Of a stretch of 32,103 nt of DNA, positions 24,432 to 32,103 are shown piece after piece. The stretch is from NCBI GenBank assembly GCA_020627865.1, contig JAHDGC010000003.1, positions 1 to 32,103 on the forward strand. The letters run 5' to 3'. Position numbers and translations under genes: made by a program. Origin of the DNA: Saprospiraceae bacterium. Its GTDB lineage: Bacteria > Bacteroidota > Bacteroidia > Chitinophagales > Saprospiraceae. Under the pieces are notes generated by a model that saw nothing but the letters and a program-made list of their open reading frames with translations, did not search any database and was not told the DNA's origin. How positions within the stretch are numbered: position 1 is the first letter of the stretch; each line of letters starts with the position of its first letter.

Positions 24432-24440
24432 ATAGAAATC

Positions 24441-24466
24441 CCTGTCTGCATGGCTTGACAGGCAGG
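24441..24466. repeat. CCTGTCTG/CAGGCAGG hairpin element, copy 2
   Basis: Arms at 24441-24448 and 24459-24466 with loop CATGGCTTGA. It matches the element at 12118-12144 in arms and most of the loop. Both copies are intergenic and downstream of secreted-protein genes. Confidence 0.65.
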
Positions 24467-24633
24467 CTGTAAAATCAATAAATCCTGTTCCAGACTTTCA
24501 CGGAATTTATCAAAGAATCAATTTTATTAAATTTTTTTCATTTCTCAGGTAACCTTTTGATCCGGTTATATACTAATGTTATGTATTCATTATTTATTTA
24601 ATATTAAAACTTAACCTTTAAAACTTTTTTATC

Positions 24634-25059
24634 ATGTCAAATACAAAAAAATTAGAAAACGGAGCCGCTACAGAAATGATCATGGGAGCTTATCTTATAA
24701 AAGGTACCATGGGAACAGACCGGATGGGCGCAGCAAGGATGAACTTTACCCTTGTAGTTGTTCCTAGCAACGAAAGTATTACCGGTGAAGTAGAAATCAC
24801 ACAAGCTATTTCCGGACCCAATGCCATTCTTAGATTTCCTGTTACCGGAGAAATCAAAGCTACTGGATTGGGAGATAAAACCCAAGCGGTAAGCTTATCC
24901 GGAAAACACCCTTATGCTGCTGAATCAGGAGTTGGCCTTATGTTGTTGCCGTTTACAGCTAACATGTCTATTGACAATAAGTGGAACGGAACAGGTAGCT
25001 GTCAGTATGGCATTAACGGAGAGAAAAAAATTGAAAATGCTACTGTAAAACCAGTTTAA
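24634..25059 (+). CDS. Small DUF1842-like protein
   Basis: A 141-aa protein without signal peptide. It is predicted to be mostly beta-strand, with Gly- and Thr-rich turns. The segments SITGEVEITQAISGP (about 49-63) and the downstream LMLLPFTANMSIDNKWNGTGSCQY resemble the DUF1842 family as I remember it; the function of that family is unknown. The gene stands alone, with an AT-rich upstream region and a strong UUCG terminator after it, suggesting an independently regulated and possibly abundant transcript. The family assignment is tentative. Confidence 0.7.
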   Translation: MSNTKKLENGAATEMIMGAYLIKGTMGTDRMGAARMNFTLVVVPSNESITGEVEITQAISGPNAILRFPVTGEIKATGLGDKTQAVSLSGKHPYAAESGVGLMLLPFTANMSIDNKWNGTGSCQYGINGEKKIENATVKPV

Positions 25060-25123
25060 CCCAATTTCGCTTACCAAATGCAAAACAAAGAGTCAATCCT
25101 CAAATGACTCTATGAAAATTAAG

Positions 25124-25150
25124 AAATACCTGCTTCGGCGGGTATTTTTT
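25124..25150 (+). terminator. Rho-independent terminator with TTCG tetraloop
   Basis: AAATACC (25124-25130) pairs with GGTATTT (25141-25147) through T-G, G-C and C-G pairs up to a TTCG loop (25134-25137), then TTTATT. Two further hairpins flank it: AGAGTCA/TGACTCT (from 25089) and TTGTAGG/CCTACAA (25152-25171). It ends the DUF1842-like gene's transcript. Confidence 0.85.
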
Positions 25151-25254
25151 ATTGTAGGAACCAACCTACAAACCCAGAATAAATTAAACATATTAATGTT
25201 TAACTCATGTTTAAAATACCCTATATTCGTTAGTTCACATTCCCAATAATTTCA

Positions 25255-25262
25255 TACTTTTG
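25255..25262 (+). promoter_or_regulatory. Putative -7 promoter element of the giant surface-protein gene
   Basis: TACTTTTG fully matches TAnnTTTG. Transcription would start near 25269, giving a leader of about 190 nt that contains the two inverted repeats at 25346-25412. The -33 region (about 25230) is weak. Confidence 0.4.
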
Positions 25263-25345
25263 TTATAGCATTTATAAGAATCTGTCATCTTTAAAAATGC
25301 TAGCCCTCACCTTTTTATTCCTTCCCAAATTCCGCAAAACCGTTT

Positions 25346-25412
25346 ACTTATCCTGATTAGGGATAAGTGCTAAGCTGTATACTAAACTTTGAAAGTTTAG
25401 TATACAGCTTAG
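25346..25412. repeat. Twin inverted repeats, one with perfect 21-bp arms
   Basis: First, ACTTATCC (25346-25353) and GGATAAGT (25361-25368) around TGATTAG. One base later, a perfect inverted repeat with 21-bp arms and a single central G spans 25370-25412; its left arm begins CTAAGCTGTATACTAAAC. No T-tract follows on either strand. The 402-bp gap 25060-25461 otherwise holds the terminator at 25124 and the -7 match at 25255. As RNA it would be a very stable hairpin 49 nt before the ATG of the giant gene; as DNA it could be a protein or recombination site. Confidence 0.75.
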
Positions 25413-25461
25413 TCGTAGTTAATACATCATAGATATATTGCCTGTTTCAACTTATAACCTC

Positions 25462-28400
25462 ATGAGAAATTCACAACATATCAACCTGTATTTTTTCATT
25501 CAAAAAATACTAAACACCCGATTTTTACATAAAAATGTAATGACGGGAATTATTCTCCTCCTGTACTTTTGCCAAAATCATACTTTTGCACAAAGCTGTA
25601 CTTTTAATGCTGGGCAAGGTCCTGCATTTATGATAGATTTGGACGACAGCCCTGCATTACCCCTTATGGATAATGCCCCGGTTTTTACACCTGCACTGGG
25701 TAGTATCGTTACCCTTGAGACAGATATGAATATCACACTCTGTTTCTGGGGAGACATGGCGCAGGTAGACCGAACCTTTGATGTGATCATCTCTGGCCAG
25801 ACTTTCCCAACAGGAGGATTTATCACCATACCAACGGCCGGCTCTCCGGAGTGCGTCAACTTCATGGTGCCGATGGCCTTGGTGGAAGCCGATCTTGCTG
25901 ATGGAGATATTGATATTTCCTATGATAATTTTGGTGCCGATTGGGGGCCACAAACTCCGGCTGACTCAGCAGGTGATGAATTCAACGCACAGGTAGAAAT
26001 GATCGACTTTGCTTATGCTGTTCCCCTCACATTGGATGATCCAATAGATCGATGCCAAGATGATCCTGCGGACATGGTCTTCACTGCTACCCCAGCTCCG
26101 GGCACGGCTCCCGGCGATATGGGTAGTTTCTCCATCTTCCCGCCCAACACGGCTGGCTTTATGGATAATGGAGACGGCACCGCAACATTGGATGTTTCGG
26201 CAGCTACGCCCGGTAATTACAATATTATTTATACCTATGTTCTAGATGGGTGCAACTTTTCTGTTTCTTCTTTTGGCAACATGGATACGGTGACGGTTTT
26301 CCCAACTCCAGTAGCCAGCCTTCAGGAGACTTTTGTAGATTGTATCGTGCCGGGAACCGAAATCAACTTGGAGGTCATGTTCGACGGTCGCAACGATACC
26401 GGAGGGACGTTTACGGCTTCCCCTGCTGCAACCATCAATGGTAATATGCTTACGGTTCCACCTAATGGGGGTTGCTTTACCATTAGCTATGCTGTAGATA
26501 ACCCTAATAATTGTCCCAACGGGCCTTATATGGATAGTGCCGAATTGTTACTTACAACAAGGCCAGATCCCGACTTTTCTATTTCCGGTGCGATGTCTCC
26601 GGTTTGTAGTGATGGCACCACCATTGATGTTGATATTATCAACCTTAACAACGGGCCTTCTCCCGAATTAACGCTCGACGGTAACCCTATTGCTTTTGGC
26701 ACAAACAGCCTTCCCGTGCCTGCTACTGCGGGAGCCGTTACCTATGATATATGCCTTACGGAAAGCAATATTTTCCCTCCTGCTTGTGGGACAAATCCAC
26801 CTGCGGATTACACGCCCTGTTCCGTTACGGAGTGCAGGTCTTTTACCATTTATAATGATGGTGCAGGTTGCGGAGCAGACGCACCCTTCCCCATCGAGTG
26901 TCCACCATCTGAAGAAAACCTCGCTTCTCCATGCCCGATTACGGTAGATCCCGATTTGGATATTGCCTGTAGTTTTTTCGCCCTTCCGGGAATTGAAATG
27001 GTCGATGCAAGCCTTGATCCCGATGCAGATATATTATCCTCTTGTGAAGCGGATTCGCTTTGCTTTGATTGGGAAGGTGGGCTTGAAGGAGACTTGGGAG
27101 ACATTGCGGGTAGTGGCCCCACGTTAGGAGAATTAAACCCAGCAACAGAAATCATCTGTGCGGTCATCACTTTTGAAATTTGTATTCCGCTACCCATTGT
27201 AGATGATATATGTATTGACCCTTTGCCGCTAGGTGACTTCGAAGATGCTTGTGACCAAACGATAGGAGAATTTATCGTTACAACGTTAAATGTATTGTTA
27301 GGTGGTGATGGCGGCGGCGGTATTATTGTGGCCGATACAGATGGTGATGGCAGCTTTGATCTGATCATCGACGAGTACGAATTTCCAGAAAGTGGACAAG
27401 ATATTTGCATTCCTAATAACAATACTTTTGGGCAAAACGGTTCTATCACCATCAGGAATGTGGTCTCTTGGCCTTTTACACCTGAAGACGTTTGTGGTAC
27501 GCCAAATTCCCAACAGATAGATTTATTGGAACTCTTGCCTATTGGAGCGATTCCTTTAGTCGGTTCTATTATTGAAGATCTTTTGGCAACAGCCGGTTGT
27601 AATGTCAATCTCGTTTTCTCCGATGAAGAAACGGTTCAAATTCCAGTGTTAAACAATAGTCCTCCGGAATTTTTCAATTGCAATGAAAGTGGCTATGTTT
27701 TCTCCGAAGATTTTTCTTGTGACACTGAAGTGAATTGGTCTATTCCATTGGCTTATGATCCTTGTAATGGAGATCGCCTGGTTTACTATGGAAGAACCGC
27801 CGGTACGGATGATACTTTTTACAATGGCACACCACCGGATGTTGTCACTATTGATAACTCTGGTTTGTACCAAACGGCTGGCCCCATTATCGGTTCTGAT
27901 TTGCCGCCCGGAACGTACTCCGTCACTTATACCGCTTACTCTTGTGCAGGTATTGCTGGAGAATGTACTTTTCCCGTTGTCGTTACTGCAGGTGATCCAG
28001 TATTGGCTTGCCCTTCAGACATGACACTCAATACCGATGTTGATAATTGTGAAGCTTATGTAACAGGACTTACCCCTTCACAAGGAATTGGTTGCGCGAC
28101 CATTATCAACTATGCGGTCACTTATCCGGCAGGATCGGGCTTCACCGATGTTGCCACCAACACGATGTTTTCACAAGCGGATTTGGGTACGCATAATGAT
28201 GCCAGTGGCTTAGCTTTCCCGTTGGGAACAACAACCGTTGAATACACCATGATGGTGGATATTGATGGCAATGGTGATGTACTTGGCGCAAACGAAACAC
28301 AAACCTGCGCTTTTACCATTACCATAGAAGATACGCAAAAACCCGTTGCGGAATGTCGTTACTTTGATGTACAATTAGACAATACAGGCAATGCAACTAT

Positions 28401-31400
28401 TTTCGCAGTAGACCAATTAGATGGTTCTTTGTTTATTGATGGCGGCAGTTCCGATAATTGTGATCCTAATCCAACTATTGAAGTTGCTATCCCCGGAGGT
28501 ACGCCAGGAGATTCTGTATCTTTTGATTGCTCTAATGTTGGAACCAACTATATCAACCTTATCGTAACAGATGCCGCTGGCAATGTTGCCACCTGTATCG
28601 CGGAAATAAATGTGATTGATTTCTTTGATAATGTACAATTGGAATTAGATGCACCTGAAATTTGCCTTGAAGCAAACAACCCCGTTCAACTGGATTTTGC
28701 CAATTATCTCAACATTACACTTCCGAATGGACAAGCCATCACCCATGCCAACGTTGCCGACAACACCTTCCTTGGCGATGCTGTTGGTGCTTTTGGTATT
28801 ACAGCTTTTGCCCCTCATCCCGGCACGACTTCTACTGATCCGGGAACCATTACCACCGATGGTATTTATACGCCCGGTGCAGGCTCTGGTTATGTAACCA
28901 TTTCCTACGTGGTAGCCTTGCCCGGTGTTTCGATTCCTCAAAATGGTAACATTGCGCTTGCAGGTTGTTTGAAGATTGTGCATGCGACTTTTGAATTGCG
29001 CCAAGCGCTAGACATGGCTTCGCCCGAATGTGTTTGTGGTGACGGGGAAGAAAGAGCCGTTGATCTCGGCGTCATTTCTGGTGGATTAGAACCGTACACC
29101 ATTCAATACAGTGGTGGACAATTGGATTTGGATGGCGACGGTGTCAGTGATGATGTGGATGGTTCCTATATTTATGGAGAAAGTAACGGTCATGATATTA
29201 ATGACTTTATGGAAGACTTAGGAGAAATCCGAGTTTTATATACACAACCGACTTGGTCGTTTACTATCGTAGATGCAAGGGGCTGCGAACTGTTCCGTTC
29301 CGGTTCTTGCGACAATGATGATGATACGGCTAGTCCGCAAATTCTTTGTGCAAATGATGTGACGATCAATGTGGATACCGCCTTGTGCACATCCCGCTAT
29401 ACTTGGCAGCATGAAATCCCGACGGATAATTGTACTGTCGTGCAATACAGCTACCAGATTACGAATCCAGATGGTAGCACTACCGGATCATTGGAACTTG
29501 ATCCTTTATTAAACATTGAACCCGGCACGCCGCTGTCTGAACTGTTGGAGAGCAGCTACGATTTCCAATTGGGCACCAGCACCGTTTCTTATTATGCTGA
29601 AGATGCCGTTGGTAATTTTGCAACCTGCTCCTTCGATGTTATCGTTGAGGATGACCAGCATCCTATTCCGCAATGTCGCTTTTTTGATATACAACTAGAC
29701 AACACCGGCAATGCCATCATTTTTGCCATAGATCAACTGGATGGTTCTTTATTCGTGGACAATGGTAGCTTCGATCACTGCGACCTCAATCCATTGATTC
29801 AGATTGCGACCATAGGCGGTACACCCGGCCCATCCGTATCCTTTGATTGTACCGACATCGGCCCGAACCTGATCGAACTCATCGTGACAGATTCTTCTGG
29901 CAATGTCGCTTCCTGTTTTGCAGAAATAAATGTGATTGATTTCCTTGATGATGTCTTACTTGAACTAGATGCACCTGAAATTTGCCTTGAGGCGAACAAC
30001 CCCGTTCAACTGGATTTTGCAAACTATTTTAACATTACACTTCCAAATGGACAAGCCGTCACGCATGCTGAAGTTGAGGACAACCTTTTCCTAGGGGATG
30101 CTAGTGGCGCTTTCGGCATTACAGCATTCGATCCGCATCCGAGTTCTACTTCGACCGATCCGGGCAGCATCACCGCCGATGGCATCTACACACCTGGTGC
30201 AGGCTCCGGCTTTGTAACGGTCTCTTATGTGATTGCCTTGCCCGGCACCATCATTCCACAAAATGACAACACCGTGTTGGATGGATGCTTTGAAATTGTA
30301 CATACTACTTTTGAATTAAGACAACCACTAGACATGGATGCTCCAGAATGTATTTGCGGAACTGGAGAAGAAAGAGCTGTTGACCTCGGTGTCATTTCTG
30401 GTGGTTTGGAACCATACACGATTTCGTATACGGGCAGCCAACTGGATTTGGATGGCGATGGTGTCAGCGATGATGTAGACGGCACTTACATTTATGATGT
30501 TAGCAATGGTCATGATATTGATGACTTTATGGAAGACTTAGGAGAAATCCGAGTTTTATATACACAGCCGACTTGGTCTTTCACTATCGTAGATGCGAGA
30601 GGTTGTGAACTTTTCCGTTCTGGTTCTTGCGACAATGATGACGATACGGCTGACCCAGAAGTACTTTGCATCAATGATGTTTTCCTCAGTGCAGATTCTG
30701 CCCAATGCGTCGCGCAATACAATTGGCAACATGCTATTCCAACAGACAACTGTACGGTTGTCCAATATAGTTATGAAATTCTAAATCCAGATGGTACCAT
30801 TGTTGGGCCATACGAATTAGATGCCTTATTGAATATTGAACCGGGCACGCCATTACCAGAACTGATAGAAGCCACTTATGGTTTCCCTCTAGGAACAACG
30901 GTCGTTTCTTACTATGTAGAAGATGCTGTGGGCAATTTCGATACTTGCGCTTTTGAAGTCACCGTGATAGACGAAGAGCCGCCAGCTTTCATCAACTGCC
31001 CATATCCTGACGTGGTCGAAAATGCAGAAACTGACCTTTGTGATGCTTATGTCAATTTTGCCTTGCCGCTGGCTATTGATAATTGTGCGACACCAACGGT
31101 AACACAAATTGATAACACCGGACTTACATCCGGAGATCGTTTCCCTGTCGGAACAACAGTTTTATATTTTCAAGCTGAAGATGATTTTGGCAACAAAGAT
31201 ACTTGCCGTGTGAAAGTTATCGTCAATGATTATTGGGAAGTGCCCACTATTGCTTGTCCAGAAAATGTTGTACAAGATAATGACGATTGGTCTTGTGATG
31301 CTGTTGTCGATGATATTGCTCCGGTTATAGCCAGTTCATGCCAAGACAATCTTGCTGTCACCTACTCCATTTTTGGGGATGCGGATTTAACGGAACGTTT

Positions 31401-32103
31401 AGCCTGCGGTGTCTGGGATGCCAGTGGAGAAGCCTTCCCTGCCGGAACAAGTTATGTACAATACACCGTTCGCAATCAAGCTTTATTATTAATAACAGAA
31501 ATCGCACAATCTACCGCAATGGATCAATTGGAGATCACCAACTTTGGCCCAGCCGATTTGGATATTACTTGCATGACGATTACAAGGATAACGAGCAACC
31601 CAGCCGCAGATGAAATCCTTGGCCCATTGAATATGATTCCATCATTAGACGGAACCATTGTACCTTCGGGGAGTACGGCCGTTTTTGATTTCACCTTCGA
31701 TGGTGGCTTGGCCATGCCGGCTTGTTACACCATTGCTTATAATGATTTAATTCTAGATCAAGTTGCTGTAAATGGCTATGCCGATTGTGCTGGATTTACC
31801 GGAACCTTGGACAGTGGCGATGTGTATAGAACTTGTGAAGATGACACAGACGATGCAGCAGATTGGACAACCATAAAATTATGTGAACCATTAACCATCG
31901 GGGAACTCAATCCTAACCTGGATGTGATGCCTGCCAATGGGACACAGACTTCCTTCCAATCTATCCCGCCACATGAAGCAGAATGCGTTTTTGCCGTTAC
32001 CATCAATGATGGGGAAAGTCCTTTCTGTGGTCGATTAGATGTTATCAACAATTATACAGGTGATGCTATTGATGTGATTTCTGAGGCGGCTTGTAACCAA
32101 TCT
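25462..32103 (+). CDS. Giant HYR/SprB-type surface protein, 3' end cut by the window
   Basis: An open frame of 2214 codons with no stop before the right edge, so the C-terminus is missing. A signal peptide ends NHTFAQS near residue 45; an internal ATG at 25540 (MTGIILLLYF) would give a normal-length signal and may be the true start. Residues about 46-840 are Cys-containing beta-rich repeats with GG and DGDG turns. An HYR module spans about 844-958 (DPVLACPSDMTL). Two 440-aa units follow (964-1403 and 1404-1843), then HYR modules at about 1842-1922 (FINCPYPDVVE) and 1930-2005 (TIACPENVVQ), and a lamin-tail-like segment from about 2009 (LLITEIAQSTAMDQLEITN). Such proteins act as adhesins or matrix proteins and usually end in a T9SS sorting domain, which would lie outside the window. 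No catalytic motif was seen. All - strand frames over this region are shadows. Confidence 0.88.
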   Translation, partial: MRNSQHINLYFFIQKILNTRFLHKNVMTGIILLLYFCQNHTFAQSCTFNAGQGPAFMIDLDDSPALPLMDNAPVFTPALGSIVTLETDMNITLCFWGDMAQVDRTFDVIISGQTFPTGGFITIPTAGSPECVNFMVPMALVEADLADGDIDISYDNFGADWGPQTPADSAGDEFNAQVEMIDFAYAVPLTLDDPIDRCQDDPADMVFTATPAPGTAPGDMGSFSIFPPNTAGFMDNGDGTATLDVSAATPGNYNIIYTYVLDGCNFSVSSFGNMDTVTVFPTPVASLQETFVDCIVPGTEINLEVMFDGRNDTGGTFTASPAATINGNMLTVPPNGGCFTISYAVDNPNNCPNGPYMDSAELLLTTRPDPDFSISGAMSPVCSDGTTIDVDIINLNNGPSPELTLDGNPIAFGTNSLPVPATAGAVTYDICLTESNIFPPACGTNPPADYTPCSVTECRSFTIYNDGAGCGADAPFPIECPPSEENLASPCPITVDPDLDIACSFFALPGIEMVDASLDPDADILSSCEADSLCFDWEGGLEGDLGDIAGSGPTLGELNPATEIICAVITFEICIPLPIVDDICIDPLPLGDFEDACDQTIGEFIVTTLNVLLGGDGGGGIIVADTDGDGSFDLIIDEYEFPESGQDICIPNNNTFGQNGSITIRNVVSWPFTPEDVCGTPNSQQIDLLELLPIGAIPLVGSIIEDLLATAGCNVNLVFSDEETVQIPVLNNSPPEFFNCNESGYVFSEDFSCDTEVNWSIPLAYDPCNGDRLVYYGRTAGTDDTFYNGTPPDVVTIDNSGLYQTAGPIIGSDLPPGTYSVTYTAYSCAGIAGECTFPVVVTAGDPVLACPSDMTLNTDVDNCEAYVTGLTPSQGIGCATIINYAVTYPAGSGFTDVATNTMFSQADLGTHNDASGLAFPLGTTTVEYTMMVDIDGNGDVLGANETQTCAFTITIEDTQKPVAECRYFDVQLDNTGNATIFAVDQLDGSLFIDGGSSDNCDPNPTIEVAIPGGTPGDSVSFDCSNVGTNYINLIVTDAAGNVATCIAEINVIDFFDNVQLELDAPEICLEANNPVQLDFANYLNITLPNGQAITHANVADNTFLGDAVGAFGITAFAPHPGTTSTDPGTITTDGIYTPGAGSGYVTISYVVALPGVSIPQNGNIALAGCLKIVHATFELRQALDMASPECVCGDGEERAVDLGVISGGLEPYTIQYSGGQLDLDGDGVSDDVDGSYIYGESNGHDINDFMEDLGEIRVLYTQPTWSFTIVDARGCELFRSGSCDNDDDTASPQILCANDVTINVDTALCTSRYTWQHEIPTDNCTVVQYSYQITNPDGSTTGSLELDPLLNIEPGTPLSELLESSYDFQLGTSTVSYYAEDAVGNFATCSFDVIVEDDQHPIPQCRFFDIQLDNTGNAIIFAIDQLDGSLFVDNGSFDHCDLNPLIQIATIGGTPGPSVSFDCTDIGPNLIELIVTDSSGNVASCFAEINVIDFLDDVLLELDAPEICLEANNPVQLDFANYFNITLPNGQAVTHAEVEDNLFLGDASGAFGITAFDPHPSSTSTDPGSITADGIYTPGAGSGFVTVSYVIALPGTIIPQNDNTVLDGCFEIVHTTFELRQPLDMDAPECICGTGEERAVDLGVISGGLEPYTISYTGSQLDLDGDGVSDDVDGTYIYDVSNGHDIDDFMEDLGEIRVLYTQPTWSFTIVDARGCELFRSGSCDNDDDTADPEVLCINDVFLSADSAQCVAQYNWQHAIPTDNCTVVQYSYEILNPDGTIVGPYELDALLNIEPGTPLPELIEATYGFPLGTTVVSYYVEDAVGNFDTCAFEVTVIDEEPPAFINCPYPDVVENAETDLCDAYVNFALPLAIDNCATPTVTQIDNTGLTSGDRFPVGTTVLYFQAEDDFGNKDTCRVKVIVNDYWEVPTIACPENVVQDNDDWSCDAVVDDIAPVIASSCQDNLAVTYSIFGDADLTERLACGVWDASGEAFPAGTSYVQYTVRNQALLLITEIAQSTAMDQLEITNFGPADLDITCMTITRITSNPAADEILGPLNMIPSLDGTIVPSGSTAVFDFTFDGGLAMPACYTIAYNDLILDQVAVNGYADCAGFTGTLDSGDVYRTCEDDTDDAADWTTIKLCEPLTIGELNPNLDVMPANGTQTSFQSIPPHEAECVFAVTINDGESPFCGRLDVINNYTGDAIDVISEAACNQS
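28351..30990 (+). repeat. 1320-bp direct tandem duplication within the giant gene
   Basis: Unit A is 28351-29670 and unit B 29671-30990, in exact 1320-bp register throughout. By hand count about 77% of 420 aligned residues are identical; the residues coded at 29221-29280 and 30541-30600 are identical. Each 440-aa unit contains, in order, an Ig-like part (FDVQLDNTGNA...), a segment I do not recognise (LELDAPEICLEANNPVQLDF onward), an SprB-like part (SGGLEPYTI ... FTIVDARGC) with a calcium-type loop LDLDGDGVSDDVDG, and an HYR module (LC.NDV ... DAVGNF.TC). The boundaries fall between domains, which fits unequal recombination. Confidence 0.88.

Noticed and set aside
12191-24439. An 11-bp exact match CCGATAGAAAT at 12191-12201 and 24429-24439, near both copies of the CCTGYCTG hairpin
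   Set aside because: The spacing and order relative to the hairpin differ between the two places, so it may be chance; too short to call without a genome count.
26850-27608. A 252-codon - strand frame and many smaller frames over the giant gene
   Set aside because: The + strand frame is continuous for 2214 codons with HYR and SprB features; the opposite-strand products are low-complexity Ser/Pro/Ile shadows.
28351-30990. Direct repeats considered as a CRISPR array or phage-type repeat
   Set aside because: Only two copies of 1320 bp, fully in frame in a protein-coding gene; there are no short repeats with unique spacers anywhere in the window.

Overview
The window looks like chromosomal DNA from a Bacteroidota bacterium. 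Evidence for this is a SusC/SusD outer-membrane pair, short TAnnTTTG-type promoter elements, lipoproteins with Bacteroidota-style lipoboxes, a type IX secretion (T9SS) C-terminal sorting domain, and a giant HYR/SprB-type surface protein. The abundance of HYR modules and the NagB-LmbE fusion suggest a Saprospiria/Lewinella-like environmental member, but that placement is inference. No rRNA, tRNA, CRISPR array, integrase or transposase was seen.

Region 1 (about 1-14740) is an N-acetylglucosamine/chitooligosaccharide utilisation locus. A LacI-family regulator faces away from a ROK sugar kinase, and three TGTG-rich palindromic operators sit between them over both putative promoters. Downstream on the + strand are a NagB glucosamine-6-phosphate deaminase fused to a LmbE/PIG-L deacetylase domain, SusC, SusD, a GH20 beta-N-acetylhexosaminidase lipoprotein, an SSS-type sodium:solute symporter and a small unknown lipoprotein. 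The likely route is: capture and import by SusCD, exo-cleavage to GlcNAc by GH20, inner-membrane import by the symporter, phosphorylation by the ROK kinase, then deacetylation and deamination to fructose-6-phosphate. No nagA is present, so the fused LmbE domain is the obvious candidate for the deacetylation step.

Region 2 (about 14850-20100) lies on the - strand. It holds a polyamine cluster (speD, speE, a saccharopine-dehydrogenase-like protein overlapping speE by 4 bp, and a 90-aa unknown). It also holds a two-gene signalling unit: a FIST-domain sensor protein followed 4 nt later by a soluble histidine kinase with no membrane segment and no adjacent response regulator.

Region 3 (about 20400-32103) is on the + strand and encodes extracellular proteins. 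These are a GH16 laminarinase-like enzyme, a protein with four tandem starch/glucan-binding-like modules plus a T9SS sorting domain, a small DUF1842-like cytoplasmic protein, and a giant surface protein. The giant reading frame is open from 25462 to the window edge (2214 codons) and is cut by it. It contains a 1320-bp (440-aa) tandem duplication.

The intergenic DNA is rich in hairpins. Four share an AGCTTC(T)AAGC apex and follow susC, susD, the GH20 gene and the glucan-binding gene. Others are a perfect 30-bp palindrome between convergent genes, an 85-bp C/G-rich REP-like inverted repeat, two copies of a CCTGYCTG/CAGGCAGG hairpin, and a 21-bp-arm inverted repeat in the probable leader of the giant gene.
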